From: a bacterium
GTDB lineage: Bacteria; Verrucomicrobiota; Verrucomicrobiia; Verrucomicrobiales; Akkermansiaceae
Length of the DNA stretch: 64,000 nucleotides
Direction: 5' to 3'
Assembly: GCA_018222765.1 (NCBI GenBank)
Contig: JAAEZT010000015.1
Coordinates: 1-64,000, forward strand
Shown here: positions 34,851 to 43,664 of the stretch, one piece after another
Layout of the letters: every line of letters starts with the position of its first letter
Numbering within the stretch: the first letter of the stretch is position 1
Made by a program: the position numbers and the translations under genes
Notes under the pieces: generated by a model
What the model was told of the DNA's origin: nothing
What the model saw: the letters and a program-made list of their open reading frames with translations, nothing else
Databases searched by the model: none

Positions 34851-36548
34851 GTGAGCAAACAGGATCATAAGGTGGAGTGGATTCTCCGCGAAGCCCCGGA
34901 CGACTGGGAAAGTCTGGTGCCGGATGGTATGCCGAAAATTCTCGGGCGTCTTTTGGCGCAACGGGGAATCGAGGCAGAATCGGTTGAGAGATTTCTCCGG
35001 CCAAAGTTGGCGCAGCTTTCCGATCCTTTTGAGATCGCCGAAATGGATCTCGCTGTTGAGCGGGTTTTGTTAGCTATCGATGCCGGTGAGGAGGTTTGTA
35101 TCTACGGCGACTATGATGTTGATGGTGTGAGTTCGATTGCGGTTTTGAGTTCGGTGCTTCAGGCTTATGGATTGAGCCCGAGTTGTTTTGTGCCGCATCG
35201 CAGTGGCGAGGGATATGGCTTGAGCGATGGGGGCGTGGCGCGCTGCCTCCGGGAGAATCCCACGGTGAGTTTGTTGATCAGTGTTGATTGCGGCACGGTA
35301 TCGAACGATGCCATTGATGGGCTGGCGAAAAAGGGGGTTGAAACTGTCGTGGTGGATCACCATGAGATGGGGACGGTCGGTCGTCCGAATTGTGTCGCAT
35401 TGGTGAATCCCAAATCAGTGGAGGATAAGCGGGAATACCTTTGTGCGGCCGGAGTCGTTTTTAAGCTGGCTCATGCGCTGTTGAAACAGAGGCCTCTTCC
35501 GGATTTTGATTTAAAACAAGTCCTCGATTTGGTGGCGGTGGCCACGATTTCAGACATTGTTCCCCTGGTTGACGAGAACCGTTTGTTGGTTCGTCATGGA
35601 TTACGTTTGTTAGAAAAAACCCACCGGCCGGGAATGCAGGCTCTGCTGAAGCTGACCGGAGTCATGGGGCGGTTGAGTAGTGCGGATATTGGTTTTCGAA
35701 TCGGGCCGCGTCTTAATGCCGCCGGTCGCATGGATCAACCCGAGCAGGCCCTAGCGGTGTTGACTACCGAGAGCCAAAGTGAGGCGATGCAACTGGCTGA
35801 TGATCTGGAGGAGTTCAACCGAGTCCGACAACAATTGGATCAAAAGATTTTTGCCGAAGCTCAAAGCCTGATGCAGGAAAACGAAGATCTTCCCGTGATC
35901 GTGGTGGGTTCCCGTGGATGGCATGCCGGAGTGGTGGGGATTGTTGCGTCGCGTTTGATGCGGATGTTTCACAAGCCGACCTTTGTTATTTCCATTGATG
36001 AGGATGGGGTTGGGAAAGGAAGCGGAAGAAGTATCGAAGGAGTATCTTTGGTGGAAGCTATCGGAGCTGCTCGTGACTTATTGGTGGCCGGTGGTGGTCA
36101 TCACATGGCGGCTGGCTTGAGTATCGAAGAAGTAATGATCGATGACTTCAGAAAGCGCTTTGTGGAGTTTTATAATGAAACTTCTGTTGGGAAGGACCTC
36201 TCGCCGAAAGTCTACATTGATGCGGAAGTGGAGTTGGGCGATTTGTCGCTCGACTTCCTGCAGAGCTATGAACTCCTTCAGCCTTTTGGGAGCGGAAATG
36301 CGCAACCGATTTTTATGGCGCGCGGAGTCTGGCTGACCGAGCCTCCGCGAAGATTGAAGAATAATCACCTGAGGTTGTTTCTTCGGCAGGGCTATGAGGA
36401 GCGTGATGCGATTTTCTTCGGTGGGGGAGCGAATGATCTTCCCGATCCGCCTTGGGATGTGACCTTTACGGTCGACCGAAATGTCTTTCGAGGAAGGGTT
36501 TCGGTGCAGATTAGTATTCAACACGTGCGCGCGGCGAGTGACAATTGA
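34851..36548 (+). CDS. recJ: single-stranded-DNA-specific exonuclease RecJ
   Basis: A 565-residue DHH-family 5'-3' exonuclease acting in recombinational and mismatch repair. The motifs are in order: IYGDYDVDGVSSIAVL (about residues 83-98), SVDCGT, VVVDHHEMG (DHH), and DIVPLVDENRLLVRHGL. DHHA1 contains GSRGWHAGVVGIVASRL and the GGGHHMAAGLSIE block. An OB-fold C-terminal part follows (LLQPFGSGNAQPIF). Length is typical. The start is GTG at 34851, without Shine-Dalgarno. The TGA overlaps a TTG that could start recG, so recJ and recG are one operon. Confidence 0.95.
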   Translation: MSKQDHKVEWILREAPDDWESLVPDGMPKILGRLLAQRGIEAESVERFLRPKLAQLSDPFEIAEMDLAVERVLLAIDAGEEVCIYGDYDVDGVSSIAVLSSVLQAYGLSPSCFVPHRSGEGYGLSDGGVARCLRENPTVSLLISVDCGTVSNDAIDGLAKKGVETVVVDHHEMGTVGRPNCVALVNPKSVEDKREYLCAAGVVFKLAHALLKQRPLPDFDLKQVLDLVAVATISDIVPLVDENRLLVRHGLRLLEKTHRPGMQALLKLTGVMGRLSSADIGFRIGPRLNAAGRMDQPEQALAVLTTESQSEAMQLADDLEEFNRVRQQLDQKIFAEAQSLMQENEDLPVIVVGSRGWHAGVVGIVASRLMRMFHKPTFVISIDEDGVGKGSGRSIEGVSLVEAIGAARDLLVAGGGHHMAAGLSIEEVMIDDFRKRFVEFYNETSVGKDLSPKVYIDAEVELGDLSLDFLQSYELLQPFGSGNAQPIFMARGVWLTEPPRRLKNNHLRLFLRQGYEERDAIFFGGGANDLPDPPWDVTFTVDRNVFRGRVSVQISIQHVRAASDN

Positions 36549-36553
36549 GCGCG

Positions 36554-38563
36554 ATGAGGGCAGAGGACTCGTTACAAGATTTACCGGGACTGAAATCCCG
36601 GGAGTGGGAGGCGTGTGAGAAGGCTGGTTTTCATACGGGGCAGGAGTTGTTGGATTGGTTGCCGAAGCGCTACGAAGATCGGAGGCGCTTTGACGCGTTT
36701 CCAGCCCAGGCCGGAGGTTCGGCGGTGTGTTTACGGGGTGTCGTTCTGGATACACAGCGGAAAGGATTTGGCGGGAAGGGATTTTATGAAGCGGTCATCG
36801 AGGATGAGGCTGGTGGTGGTTTTTCGCGACTGACCTGCCGTTGGTTCAATATGCCTTACATGAGCAAGGTGATTGCCGCAGGGCAGGAGGTGGTGCTTTA
36901 TGGAAAACCGAAAGAGAATAATGGGCGGATTGTCATCGATCATCCGGAGATTGAGGTGATGAAGGAAGACGTGGAGTTGTCGCTTCATCTCGAACGCCTG
37001 GTTCCGATTTATCGAAATGTGAACGGCGTTCCCCAGCGGCGGCTGCGTGAGATTATTCATCGTATTTTGGAGTTGGTGGAGCCGGAGAGTTTGACTTCCA
37101 TATACGACGTTGATCCGACTTACCCGAGAATCGAAGCGTATCGCGAGTTGCACTTTCCGGGAGAGTTGGTGGAGGCTGAAACCGCACGGCGGTATTTTGC
37201 GAAGGAGGAGTTTTTTCTGCAGCAACTTAGGGTTGTCTGGAAGCGGGCGCGGCATGCGGAATTGAATGGGCGAGTGCTCGGGAAGAAGACGAATTTACTG
37301 ACGGAGTTTTATAAATCATTGCCCTTTGATTTGACGGGAGCGCAGAAGCGGAGCGTGAAAGAAATCGTCGGAGATATGCGAACAGCCCGACCGATGAATC
37401 GTTTGCTGCAAGGAGATGTCGGAAGCGGGAAAACCTTCGTGGCGATTTGCGCGATGTTGCTGGCAGTTGATTCGGGGTGTCAGGCGGCCTTGATGGCTCC
37501 GACCCAGATTTTGGCGGAACAACATTACCTGACATTTTCAAAATGGCTCGAACCGCTCGGAGTAAGGATTGGTTTGGCAACAGCAGACCGAAAGGAGGAC
37601 GTGAATTCGTCGCAGATCATTATCGGAACCCACGCGCTGCTCTATGAAGGCGTTGAGTTTGATGACTTGGGCTTGGTGGTGGTTGATGAGCAACACAAAT
37701 TCGGGGTGGCGCAGCGGGGGAGGTTAATTCAGCGCGGTGTGATGCCGGATGTGTTGGTGATGACTGCGACGCCGATTCCACGGACCTTGACGCTCACGAT
37801 TTATGGCGATTTGGATGTTTCGATTTTAGACGAGCTGCCGTCGGGGCGTGGGAAGATCATTTCGGGCGTGCGGGTGAAGCCGAAGGTGGGTGAGATGACG
37901 AGCTTTCTTAAGGATCAATTGGAAGAAGGACGACAAGTTTATCTGGTCTACCCGCTGGTGGAGGAAAGCGAGTCGGTGAAGGCGGCTTCGGTGATTCAAG
38001 AGCATCCGAAGTGGCAGAAGCGCTTTAAGCATTTCGAGGTGGAATTGCTTCACGGAAAGTTACCCTCGGAGGAAAAGGAGGCTGTGATGACGAGGTTTCG
38101 TGAGGGGAAATCGGAAGTGATGGTTTCGACGACCGTGATCGAAGTGGGAGTGGATGTTGCCAATGCCAATGTCATGGTGATTTTCAATGCCGAGAGATTT
38201 GGCCTGGCCCAGTTGCATCAGCTTCGGGGACGGATCGGCCGGGGCGAGCATAAGAGCTATTGTATTCTTGTGACTGATGGAAAGAGTGCCGATGGGGTGG
38301 AGAAGCTTAATATTCTCGCGAGCACGACGGATGGGTTTAAGATTGCGGAGGAGGATTTGCGGCTTCGTGGTCCTGGAGAGGTTTTGGGGATGCGTCAAAG
38401 TGGCGTGGGGGACTTGCGCTTTGTGGAGTTTTTGGCCGATACCAGTTTGATCCGGGAGGCGCGGGAAGTTGCCGAACAAGTGTTGCGGGACGACCTTGGG
38501 CTCGAGGCGTTACCGCAATTGAGAGCCTGGGTGGAAAAGCATGCTGAGATCGAAATGAGTTGA
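36554..38563 (+). CDS. recG: ATP-dependent DNA helicase RecG
   Basis: A 669-residue helicase for branch migration of stalled forks. An N-terminal helix-hairpin and OB wedge domain (about residues 1-240) precedes Walker A LLQGDVGSGKTFVAIC near residue 283, and LMAPTQILAEQHY. Motif II is VVDEQHKFGVAQRGRL (DEQH), motif III VMTATPIPRTL. The C-terminal RecA domain has STTVIEVGVDVANANVMVI and the RecG-specific QLHQLRGRIGRG, then LRGPGEVLGMRQSG. An in-frame TTG at 36545 overlaps the recJ stop; I prefer the ATG at 36554. A strong hairpin follows 8 bases after the stop. Confidence 0.95.
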   Translation: MRAEDSLQDLPGLKSREWEACEKAGFHTGQELLDWLPKRYEDRRRFDAFPAQAGGSAVCLRGVVLDTQRKGFGGKGFYEAVIEDEAGGGFSRLTCRWFNMPYMSKVIAAGQEVVLYGKPKENNGRIVIDHPEIEVMKEDVELSLHLERLVPIYRNVNGVPQRRLREIIHRILELVEPESLTSIYDVDPTYPRIEAYRELHFPGELVEAETARRYFAKEEFFLQQLRVVWKRARHAELNGRVLGKKTNLLTEFYKSLPFDLTGAQKRSVKEIVGDMRTARPMNRLLQGDVGSGKTFVAICAMLLAVDSGCQAALMAPTQILAEQHYLTFSKWLEPLGVRIGLATADRKEDVNSSQIIIGTHALLYEGVEFDDLGLVVVDEQHKFGVAQRGRLIQRGVMPDVLVMTATPIPRTLTLTIYGDLDVSILDELPSGRGKIISGVRVKPKVGEMTSFLKDQLEEGRQVYLVYPLVEESESVKAASVIQEHPKWQKRFKHFEVELLHGKLPSEEKEAVMTRFREGKSEVMVSTTVIEVGVDVANANVMVIFNAERFGLAQLHQLRGRIGRGEHKSYCILVTDGKSADGVEKLNILASTTDGFKIAEEDLRLRGPGEVLGMRQSGVGDLRFVEFLADTSLIREAREVAEQVLRDDLGLEALPQLRAWVEKHAEIEMS

Positions 38564-38570
38564 AATAAGA

Positions 38571-38598
38571 AAAGACCGCAGGCGAACCTGCGGTCTTT
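38571..38598. terminator. bidirectional intrinsic terminator between recG and ammonium transporter
   Basis: AAAGACCGCAGG (38571-38582), tetraloop CGAA, CCTGCGGTCTTT (38587-38598): a perfect 12-base stem lying between two convergent genes. The minus strand continues with CTTTTCTTATT, so it should end the leftward transporter transcript best. For recG the U-tract is short and inside the stem. Confidence 0.88.
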
Positions 38599-38626
38599 GG
38601 AATTGGTATCTGGTTTCCTGAACTTA

Positions 38627-40057
38627 TTATTCGTTGTAAGCGGGGACACCGTGCTCGGCAACATCGAGTCCTTCGGCCTCTTCCTCTTCGCTGACGCGCA
38701 CGCCCATGGTTGCTTTCAAGACCATGAAGAGAATGTAAGAGAAGATGAAGGCAAAGGCGTAAACTGCGATCACACCATAAATCTGGGACATGAAGTTAGC
38801 GCCACCGAAGATCGCGACAGCAATCGTTCCCCAAATTCCGACAACTCCGTGAACCGAGATCGCTCCGACGGGATCGTCAATCTTGATCTTATCGAGGAAT
38901 AGGATGGAGAATACTACGATGACTCCACCAATTGCCCCCATGAGGACAGCTTGCCATGGACCGACAGCGTCGGCTCCGGCAGTGATGGAAACGAGACCTG
39001 CGAGTAGTCCGTTAAGAGCCATTGAAAGGTCAGGCTTTTTGAGAACTACCATTGAGGTGAAGATTGAGGCGACAGCGCCAGCAGCAGCAGCAAGTGCAGT
39101 GGTGGTGAAGACAAGACCGAGAGGTCCTGGATTTGCAGAGAGAACAGATCCTCCGTTGAATCCAAACCATCCGAAGAAGAGCAGGAAGACACCGACAGCT
39201 GCAAGCGGCATGCTGTGTCCTAGAATTGGTCGGACCTGTCCGTTGACATATTTTCCGGCACGCGGTCCGAGAACAATGACAGCGGCGAGGGCTGCAGCAC
39301 CTCCGAAGCCGTGAACGACGGTAGAGCCTGCGAAGTCATAGAAAGGTTCTTCCATTTGGTTGAGGAAGCCTTCACCCCAGTGCCATGAACCGGCGATGGT
39401 ATAGCCGAAGGCAACGAGAATGGTAGAGTAGATCATGAAGGAAGAGAGCTTCACGCGCTCAGCAACGGCTCCGGAGACGATGGTTGCTGCGGTGGCGGCA
39501 AACATGGCCTGGAAGATAAAGTCGCCATAGGCAGTCATTGCCAAGCCGAGTCCGCCATATGCGAAAGTGTCGTTTTCTCCACCGGTGAGACCACTGATGG
39601 GACCGTTTATTCCGATGAAGTTTGCGATTTGCCAGTTGCCGCAAGGGTAGTGGGTATTAAAACCCACCGCAGCGTAGGTGAGGAGGCCGATGCTGATGAT
39701 CCAGACGTTCTTGAAGAGAATATTGACGGTGTTCTTCTTCTGGGTCAGGCCAGCTTCCAGAGTGGCGAATCCCAGGTGCATGATGAAGACCATTGCCGCT
39801 GCAATTACGGTCCAAAGCATGGAGGTTGTGAAGAAGTCGAAGGCGTAGGCTTCGTTGCCCTGCGCTTCGATCAAGGCGTCATAGTCTGCTTTGTTATCGC
39901 TGACCTCTTCCGCAGCAGGAGTTGCTACTGCACTTGTTTCTTCCGGAGTGGGCTGGGGAGTTTCGTCTTGCGCATTGACCTGACCGATCCCGGCCAAGAG
40001 CGACGCCGTCAGAGCAAGCAGCCATACTTTTGTCATTGTTTGTGTTAGCTTTCGCAT
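38627..40057 (-). CDS. amt: ammonium transporter (Amt/MEP/Rh family)
   Basis: A 476-residue ammonium channel in the inner membrane. A signal peptide (MTKVWLLALTASLLAGIGQVNA) and an acidic Pro/Glu/Ala linker of about 55 residues precede 11 predicted helices. The twin pore histidines are in STVVHGFGGAAAL and ISVHGVVGIWGT. The C-terminal cytoplasmic tail is short and acidic (SEEEEAEGLDVAEHG). The ATG at 40057 or the one 21 bases in (MTKVW) may be used. It reads away from a second Amt gene at 40202. A near-perfect sigma-54 element precedes it at 40093-40109. No glnK gene is adjacent, although PII proteins usually regulate Amt. Confidence 0.94.
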   Translation of the reverse strand: MRKLTQTMTKVWLLALTASLLAGIGQVNAQDETPQPTPEETSAVATPAAEEVSDNKADYDALIEAQGNEAYAFDFFTTSMLWTVIAAAMVFIMHLGFATLEAGLTQKKNTVNILFKNVWIISIGLLTYAAVGFNTHYPCGNWQIANFIGINGPISGLTGGENDTFAYGGLGLAMTAYGDFIFQAMFAATAATIVSGAVAERVKLSSFMIYSTILVAFGYTIAGSWHWGEGFLNQMEEPFYDFAGSTVVHGFGGAAALAAVIVLGPRAGKYVNGQVRPILGHSMPLAAVGVFLLFFGWFGFNGGSVLSANPGPLGLVFTTTALAAAAGAVASIFTSMVVLKKPDLSMALNGLLAGLVSITAGADAVGPWQAVLMGAIGGVIVVFSILFLDKIKIDDPVGAISVHGVVGIWGTIAVAIFGGANFMSQIYGVIAVYAFAFIFSYILFMVLKATMGVRVSEEEEAEGLDVAEHGVPAYNE

Positions 40058-40092
40058 TTTTTTCTGGGTTCTTGTTGAACGCAGAGAGGGTT

Positions 40093-40109
40093 AGCAACGG
40101 CTGTGCCAG
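40093..40109 (-). promoter_or_regulatory. sigma-54 (-24/-12) promoter of the leftward amt gene
   Basis: On the minus strand this reads CTGGCACAGCCGTTGCT, against the consensus YTGGCACGRNNNTTGCW: 1 mismatch (A for G at position 8), with the diagnostic GG and GC exactly spaced. Transcription would begin near 40082, about 25 bases before the ATG at 40057. Confidence 0.75.
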
Positions 40110-40132
40110 AGCAAGATGAGTGAAATTCATGG

Positions 40133-40149
40133 TTGGCATGAATCATGCT
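40133..40149 (+). promoter_or_regulatory. sigma-54 (-24/-12) promoter of the rightward amt gene
   Basis: TTGGCATGAATCATGCT matches YTGGCACGRNNNTTGCW except T for C at position 7 and A for T at position 13. GG (40135-40136) and GC (40147-40148) are correctly spaced. The start site would fall near 40160, 42 bases before the ATG at 40202. It lies back to back with the leftward element. Confidence 0.65.
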
Positions 40150-40201
40150 TCGAGTGGGTTTGAGAGGTGGAAACACCGGTAAATCAAGAACTCACAATTA
40201 A

Positions 40202-41533
40202 ATGAGAACAAACATACTCAGTAAAATCGGAGTAGGACTGATGGTCGGTCTTGCTGGAATGGGCATGGCTTCGGCTGAAGCTGCGGAAAAAGTGCCCACG
40301 GATACCGGCAATACCGCCTGGATGATCACGGCGACCGTTTTGGTCCTCTTAATGACTCTTCCTGGTTTGGCTCTCTTTTATGGGGGCTTGGTTCGTGCTA
40401 AGAACGTTCTTTCGGTGCTAATGCACTGTTATGCCATTGCTGCTCTCGCGTCGATCATGTGGGCAATTGGTCTTTATAGCCTGGCTTTTGATAATACCGG
40501 CGGAGACTGGCTCGGAGGATTCGGTCACTTCTTCATGAATGGCATCGGCGAAGGTGATTGGGGAAATGATTTCCCCGAGACCGTCATGGTGATGTTCCAG
40601 ATGACTTTTGCGATTATTACTCCTGGGTTGATTGTGGGCGCTTTTGTCGAGCGGATGAAATTCGCGGCGGTCATGGTCTTCACGGCCCTGTGGTTGATCT
40701 TGGTTTATGCACCGGCCGTTTACTGGGTCTGGGGTGGAGGAATCATGGCTCAATGGGGAGCTGTTGATCTTGCCGGTGGAATTGTGGTTCATGCCACGGC
40801 GGGTGTTTCCGCTCTGGTTTTGGCCAAGATGATTGGTCCTCGGAAAGGATTCCCTTCCCAGTTGAGCCCTCCGCATAGTCCTGGTTTGGTGATGATTGGA
40901 GCGTCCTTGCTCTGGGTCGGTTGGTTTGGCTTTAATGCCGGTTCACAGGGCGGAGCCAATGAAGCAGCCGGCATGACAATGTTGGTAACTCATCTATCGG
41001 CTGCCACGGCTGCAATCGTTTGGTGCCTTGTTGAGCGTCTGCAGACTGGAAAGACCGGAGTAGTGGGAATCGCCACGGGAATGGTGGCAGGACTAGCGAC
41101 CATTACTCCTGCTTCCGGTAATGTCGGCCCGATGGGGGCGATTGTGATTGGAGCAATGGCTGGTGTGATCTGCTACTTCATGTGCGGCATTGTGAGGAGT
41201 AAGTTAAAGATTGACGATTCACTCGACGTCTTCGCTGTTCACGGCGTCGGTGGTATTCTTGGAACCATTATGGTGGCATTTCTGGGGGTCGAAGGCGTCC
41301 TGGGTGGTGTCGGACTGGGCGAGAATCCAGCAACAGGGGAGACCTTCACCGCCATGGAGCAGTTGCTTGTTCAATTGAAATCTTTGGCGATTACGGTGAT
41401 TTGGTCCGCTGTTGCGACAGTGATTATCGTTTACATCACTCGTGCGATTGTGGGGCTGAGAGTTGACGAGGACACCGAGTTCGAGGGGCTTGACTCCGCC
41501 GAGCACGGGGAAACGGCGTATACTCTGGATTAA
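40202..41533 (+). CDS. amt: ammonium transporter (Amt/MEP/Rh family), second copy
   Basis: A 443-residue ammonium channel with a signal peptide (IGVGLMVGLAGMGMASAEA) and the classical AmtB layout: LPGLALFYGGLVRAKNVLSVLMH, then FVERMKFAAVMVFTALW. The twin histidines are in GGIVVHATAGVSALV and FAVHGVGGILGT. The cytoplasmic tail GLRVDEDTEFEGLDSAEHG resembles that of the neighbouring transporter, so both may be gated by the same PII protein. It is closer to E. coli AmtB than the copy at 38627, which belongs to a different subgroup, so this is not a recent tandem duplication. A sigma-54-type element lies at 40133-40149. No Shine-Dalgarno sequence. Confidence 0.95.
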   Translation: MRTNILSKIGVGLMVGLAGMGMASAEAAEKVPTDTGNTAWMITATVLVLLMTLPGLALFYGGLVRAKNVLSVLMHCYAIAALASIMWAIGLYSLAFDNTGGDWLGGFGHFFMNGIGEGDWGNDFPETVMVMFQMTFAIITPGLIVGAFVERMKFAAVMVFTALWLILVYAPAVYWVWGGGIMAQWGAVDLAGGIVVHATAGVSALVLAKMIGPRKGFPSQLSPPHSPGLVMIGASLLWVGWFGFNAGSQGGANEAAGMTMLVTHLSAATAAIVWCLVERLQTGKTGVVGIATGMVAGLATITPASGNVGPMGAIVIGAMAGVICYFMCGIVRSKLKIDDSLDVFAVHGVGGILGTIMVAFLGVEGVLGGVGLGENPATGETFTAMEQLLVQLKSLAITVIWSAVATVIIVYITRAIVGLRVDEDTEFEGLDSAEHGETAYTLD

Positions 41534-41622
41534 TAAATCGTCAGAGTTTTTAAGGTTTTTCTTGCAATCTGTCCTAAACTACTTCGGAAAGCTTTAAATT
41601 AGATAAAACTAAGTATTGCACA

Positions 41623-41639
41623 CTGGCACGTTAGCTGCT
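41623..41639 (+). promoter_or_regulatory. possible sigma-54 promoter of the TorF-like porin gene
   Basis: CTGGCACGTTAGCTGCT has the full YTGGCACG half, correct GG-to-GC spacing and T-G-C-T at -12, with mismatches at positions 9 and 13. The predicted start (about 41650) lies only about 4 bases before the ATG at 41654, so the mRNA would be nearly leaderless. That weakens the call. Confidence 0.45.
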
Positions 41640-41653
41640 TACCTCCCCCCGTC

Positions 41654-42358
41654 ATGAAAAAGACATCCACTATCCTAGCGATTACTTCCGGACTGTTTTT
41701 CGGCCAAGCACAGGCTGAAATCGAATCGGAATTCCATGTTGGCTTTAATTCAGATTACATCTACCGCGGCGCTGAGCTCGGGGAAGATGCTTATGAATAT
41801 GGCCTTGATTTTGCCGGTTCCAGCGACTGTGGCCTTGATTGGTCCGCAGGGATCTGGTCTATCTCACCTGACGGTGCAGGTGATGATGAACTCGATATTT
41901 ACGCGTCTGTCGGCAAAGATCTCGGTATTGGTTCCGTTGCAGCTGGTTTCACTGTTTACACCTACGACGGGGCAAGCGGACTCGATGACGACGCCGAAGT
42001 CTATCTCGGATTCTCCACCCAACAGGCAGGACTTGATCTTGGACTCACGGTGTTCTTCGGGACTGCCGGGGCGCTTGAGGACGCGGTCCTTCTTGAGGGA
42101 TCCATCGGATACTCGTTTGAATTAAGCAGCAAAACCACTGCGAACATCGGAATCGTATACGGTACGTTGCTAGATGAAGGCGATTTCGCCGACGATGGCG
42201 AAGTCTACGCTTCCGCTTCGATCTCACTCGACTATGCCGTCAGCGATACCATTACCTTCTCTCCTTATGTCTCATACAACGAGGGTGAGGAAGACATTCT
42301 TGGTGCTGCCGCTGCCGATGGTGCCCACGTTGGTGCTTCTGTTTCCTTCTCTTTCTAA
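41654..42358 (+). CDS. TorF-like putative outer-membrane porin
   Basis: A 234-residue exported protein with a signal peptide ending at GQAQA. The mature part is strongly beta-structured and acidic: SEFHVGFNSDYIYRGAELGEDAYEYG is the hallmark opening of the TorF / Gcw_chp family. It has alternating hydrophobic strands and a C-terminal VGASVSFSF with terminal Phe, as in outer-membrane beta-barrels. The position just after two ammonium transporters, and the sigma-54-like element upstream, suggest a porin for small nitrogen compounds made under nitrogen limitation; that is inference. A textbook terminator follows at 42391. Confidence 0.8.
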   Translation: MKKTSTILAITSGLFFGQAQAEIESEFHVGFNSDYIYRGAELGEDAYEYGLDFAGSSDCGLDWSAGIWSISPDGAGDDELDIYASVGKDLGIGSVAAGFTVYTYDGASGLDDDAEVYLGFSTQQAGLDLGLTVFFGTAGALEDAVLLEGSIGYSFELSSKTTANIGIVYGTLLDEGDFADDGEVYASASISLDYAVSDTITFSPYVSYNEGEEDILGAAAADGAHVGASVSFSF

Positions 42359-42390
42359 GAGTTGTTCAACCATATCTAATTTAACCTTTG

Positions 42391-42421
42391 GAACGGAGTC
42401 TTCGGACTCCGTTCTTTTTTT
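42391..42421 (+). terminator. intrinsic terminator after the TorF-like gene
   Basis: GAACGGAGTC (42391-42400), UUCG-type tetraloop TTCG, GACTCCGTTC (42405-42414), then seven T. A perfect 10-base stem with U-tract, 33 bases after the porin stop. Confidence 0.95.
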
Positions 42422-42476
42422 GTCTGAGAGGCGTTTTCCGCTGGTGGAGGTGGGTGGCTTCTTTAACTCTCCCGGT

Positions 42477-43541
42477 ATGTCGATTGATTTGCCCTTGTTG
42501 GAGAGAATTTGCAGGACTCCGGGTGCGCCCGGTTTTGAGAAAAGAATCCGTGATTTGATTCTCAAGGAGCTCAAGGATGGCAACCTCGCCGATGAGGTCC
42601 GGGTGGATGCAATGGGGAGTGTGGTAGCCCTGAAGAAGGGAAAATCCTCGGACAAATCAGTCATGGCAGCCGCGCACATGGATGAGATCGGCTTCATCGT
42701 GACCCATATCGACGATAATGGTTTCATTCGATTTAATCCCTTGGGCGGGTTTGATCCCAAGACGCTCAGTTCCCAGCGGGTGATTGTGCATGGGAAGAAG
42801 GATTTGGTTGGTGTAATGGGCTCGAAGCCAATTCACATCATGTCACCCGAGGAGCGGACCAAGGTTCCCAAGCTTACGGATTACTTCATTGATCTCGGCT
42901 TGTCGGCCAAGGAGGTTAAAAAAGTCATCAGCGTGGGCGACTCGGTGACACGAGAGCGCGAGCTGGTGGAGATGGGGGATTGCGTGAATGTGAAATCTCT
43001 CGATAACCGGGTGTCTGTATACGTTCTTCTGGAGGCTTTGAAGAAGTTGAAAAAAGGGCGCCGAAAGCCCAGCTATGATTTCTACGCCGTTTTCACGGTG
43101 CAGGAAGAAGTGGGTCTGAGAGGTGCCAATGCTTCTGCTCTGGAGATTCAGCCGGACTTTGGAATTGGACTCGATACGACGATCGCCTATGATACGCCGG
43201 GATCCCAGCCCCAGGAGCAGGTGACGAAGCTTGGCAAAGGTGCTGGGATTAAGATCATGGACGCCTCGACCATTTGCGATTACCGCATGATCGAATTCCT
43301 CAAGAGCACCGCGAAGGAAAAGAAAATCAAGTGGCAGCCGGAAATCTTAAAAGCTGGCGGAACAGATACCGCCGGCTTGCAAAGAATGTCTCCGGGTGGC
43401 TCGATTGCCGGAGCGATCTCAGTGCCGACCCGCCACATTCATCAAGTGATCGAGATGAGTCACAAGAAGGACATTGTGGCCTGTGTCGATCTTCTCACTG
43501 CCTCGATTTGCGGACTTGAGAAATGGGACTGGAGTTTTTAA
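42477..43541 (+). CDS. M42 family glutamyl aminopeptidase/endoglucanase-type peptidase
   Basis: A 354-residue metallopeptidase of family M42 (FrvX/TET-like), normally a large cytoplasmic complex trimming peptides. Metal ligands and catalytic residues are in AAHMDEIGF (His67, Asp69), CVNVKSLDNRVS, VQEEVGLRGA (Glu pair), GLDTTIAYD and the late PTRHIHQVIEM. The frame is open upstream to 42174, but that part runs through the porin gene and the terminator. The ATG at 42477, right before SIDLPLLERICRTPGAPGFE, matches the family N-terminus. The gene stands alone, with 123 bases before the next. Confidence 0.92.
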   Translation: MSIDLPLLERICRTPGAPGFEKRIRDLILKELKDGNLADEVRVDAMGSVVALKKGKSSDKSVMAAAHMDEIGFIVTHIDDNGFIRFNPLGGFDPKTLSSQRVIVHGKKDLVGVMGSKPIHIMSPEERTKVPKLTDYFIDLGLSAKEVKKVISVGDSVTRERELVEMGDCVNVKSLDNRVSVYVLLEALKKLKKGRRKPSYDFYAVFTVQEEVGLRGANASALEIQPDFGIGLDTTIAYDTPGSQPQEQVTKLGKGAGIKIMDASTICDYRMIEFLKSTAKEKKIKWQPEILKAGGTDTAGLQRMSPGGSIAGAISVPTRHIHQVIEMSHKKDIVACVDLLTASICGLEKWDWSF

Positions 43542-43664
43542 GAGTCTTCTTGGGTTTGTGGAGTGAGGAAAAGCGCGCAATGGATGGGGGCTCTTTGTAA
43601 TTGGGATTGATTAAGTCGTCCGAATCGAAAGACTCCGATCCGAAAACTCGTATTTTCCTCATCT

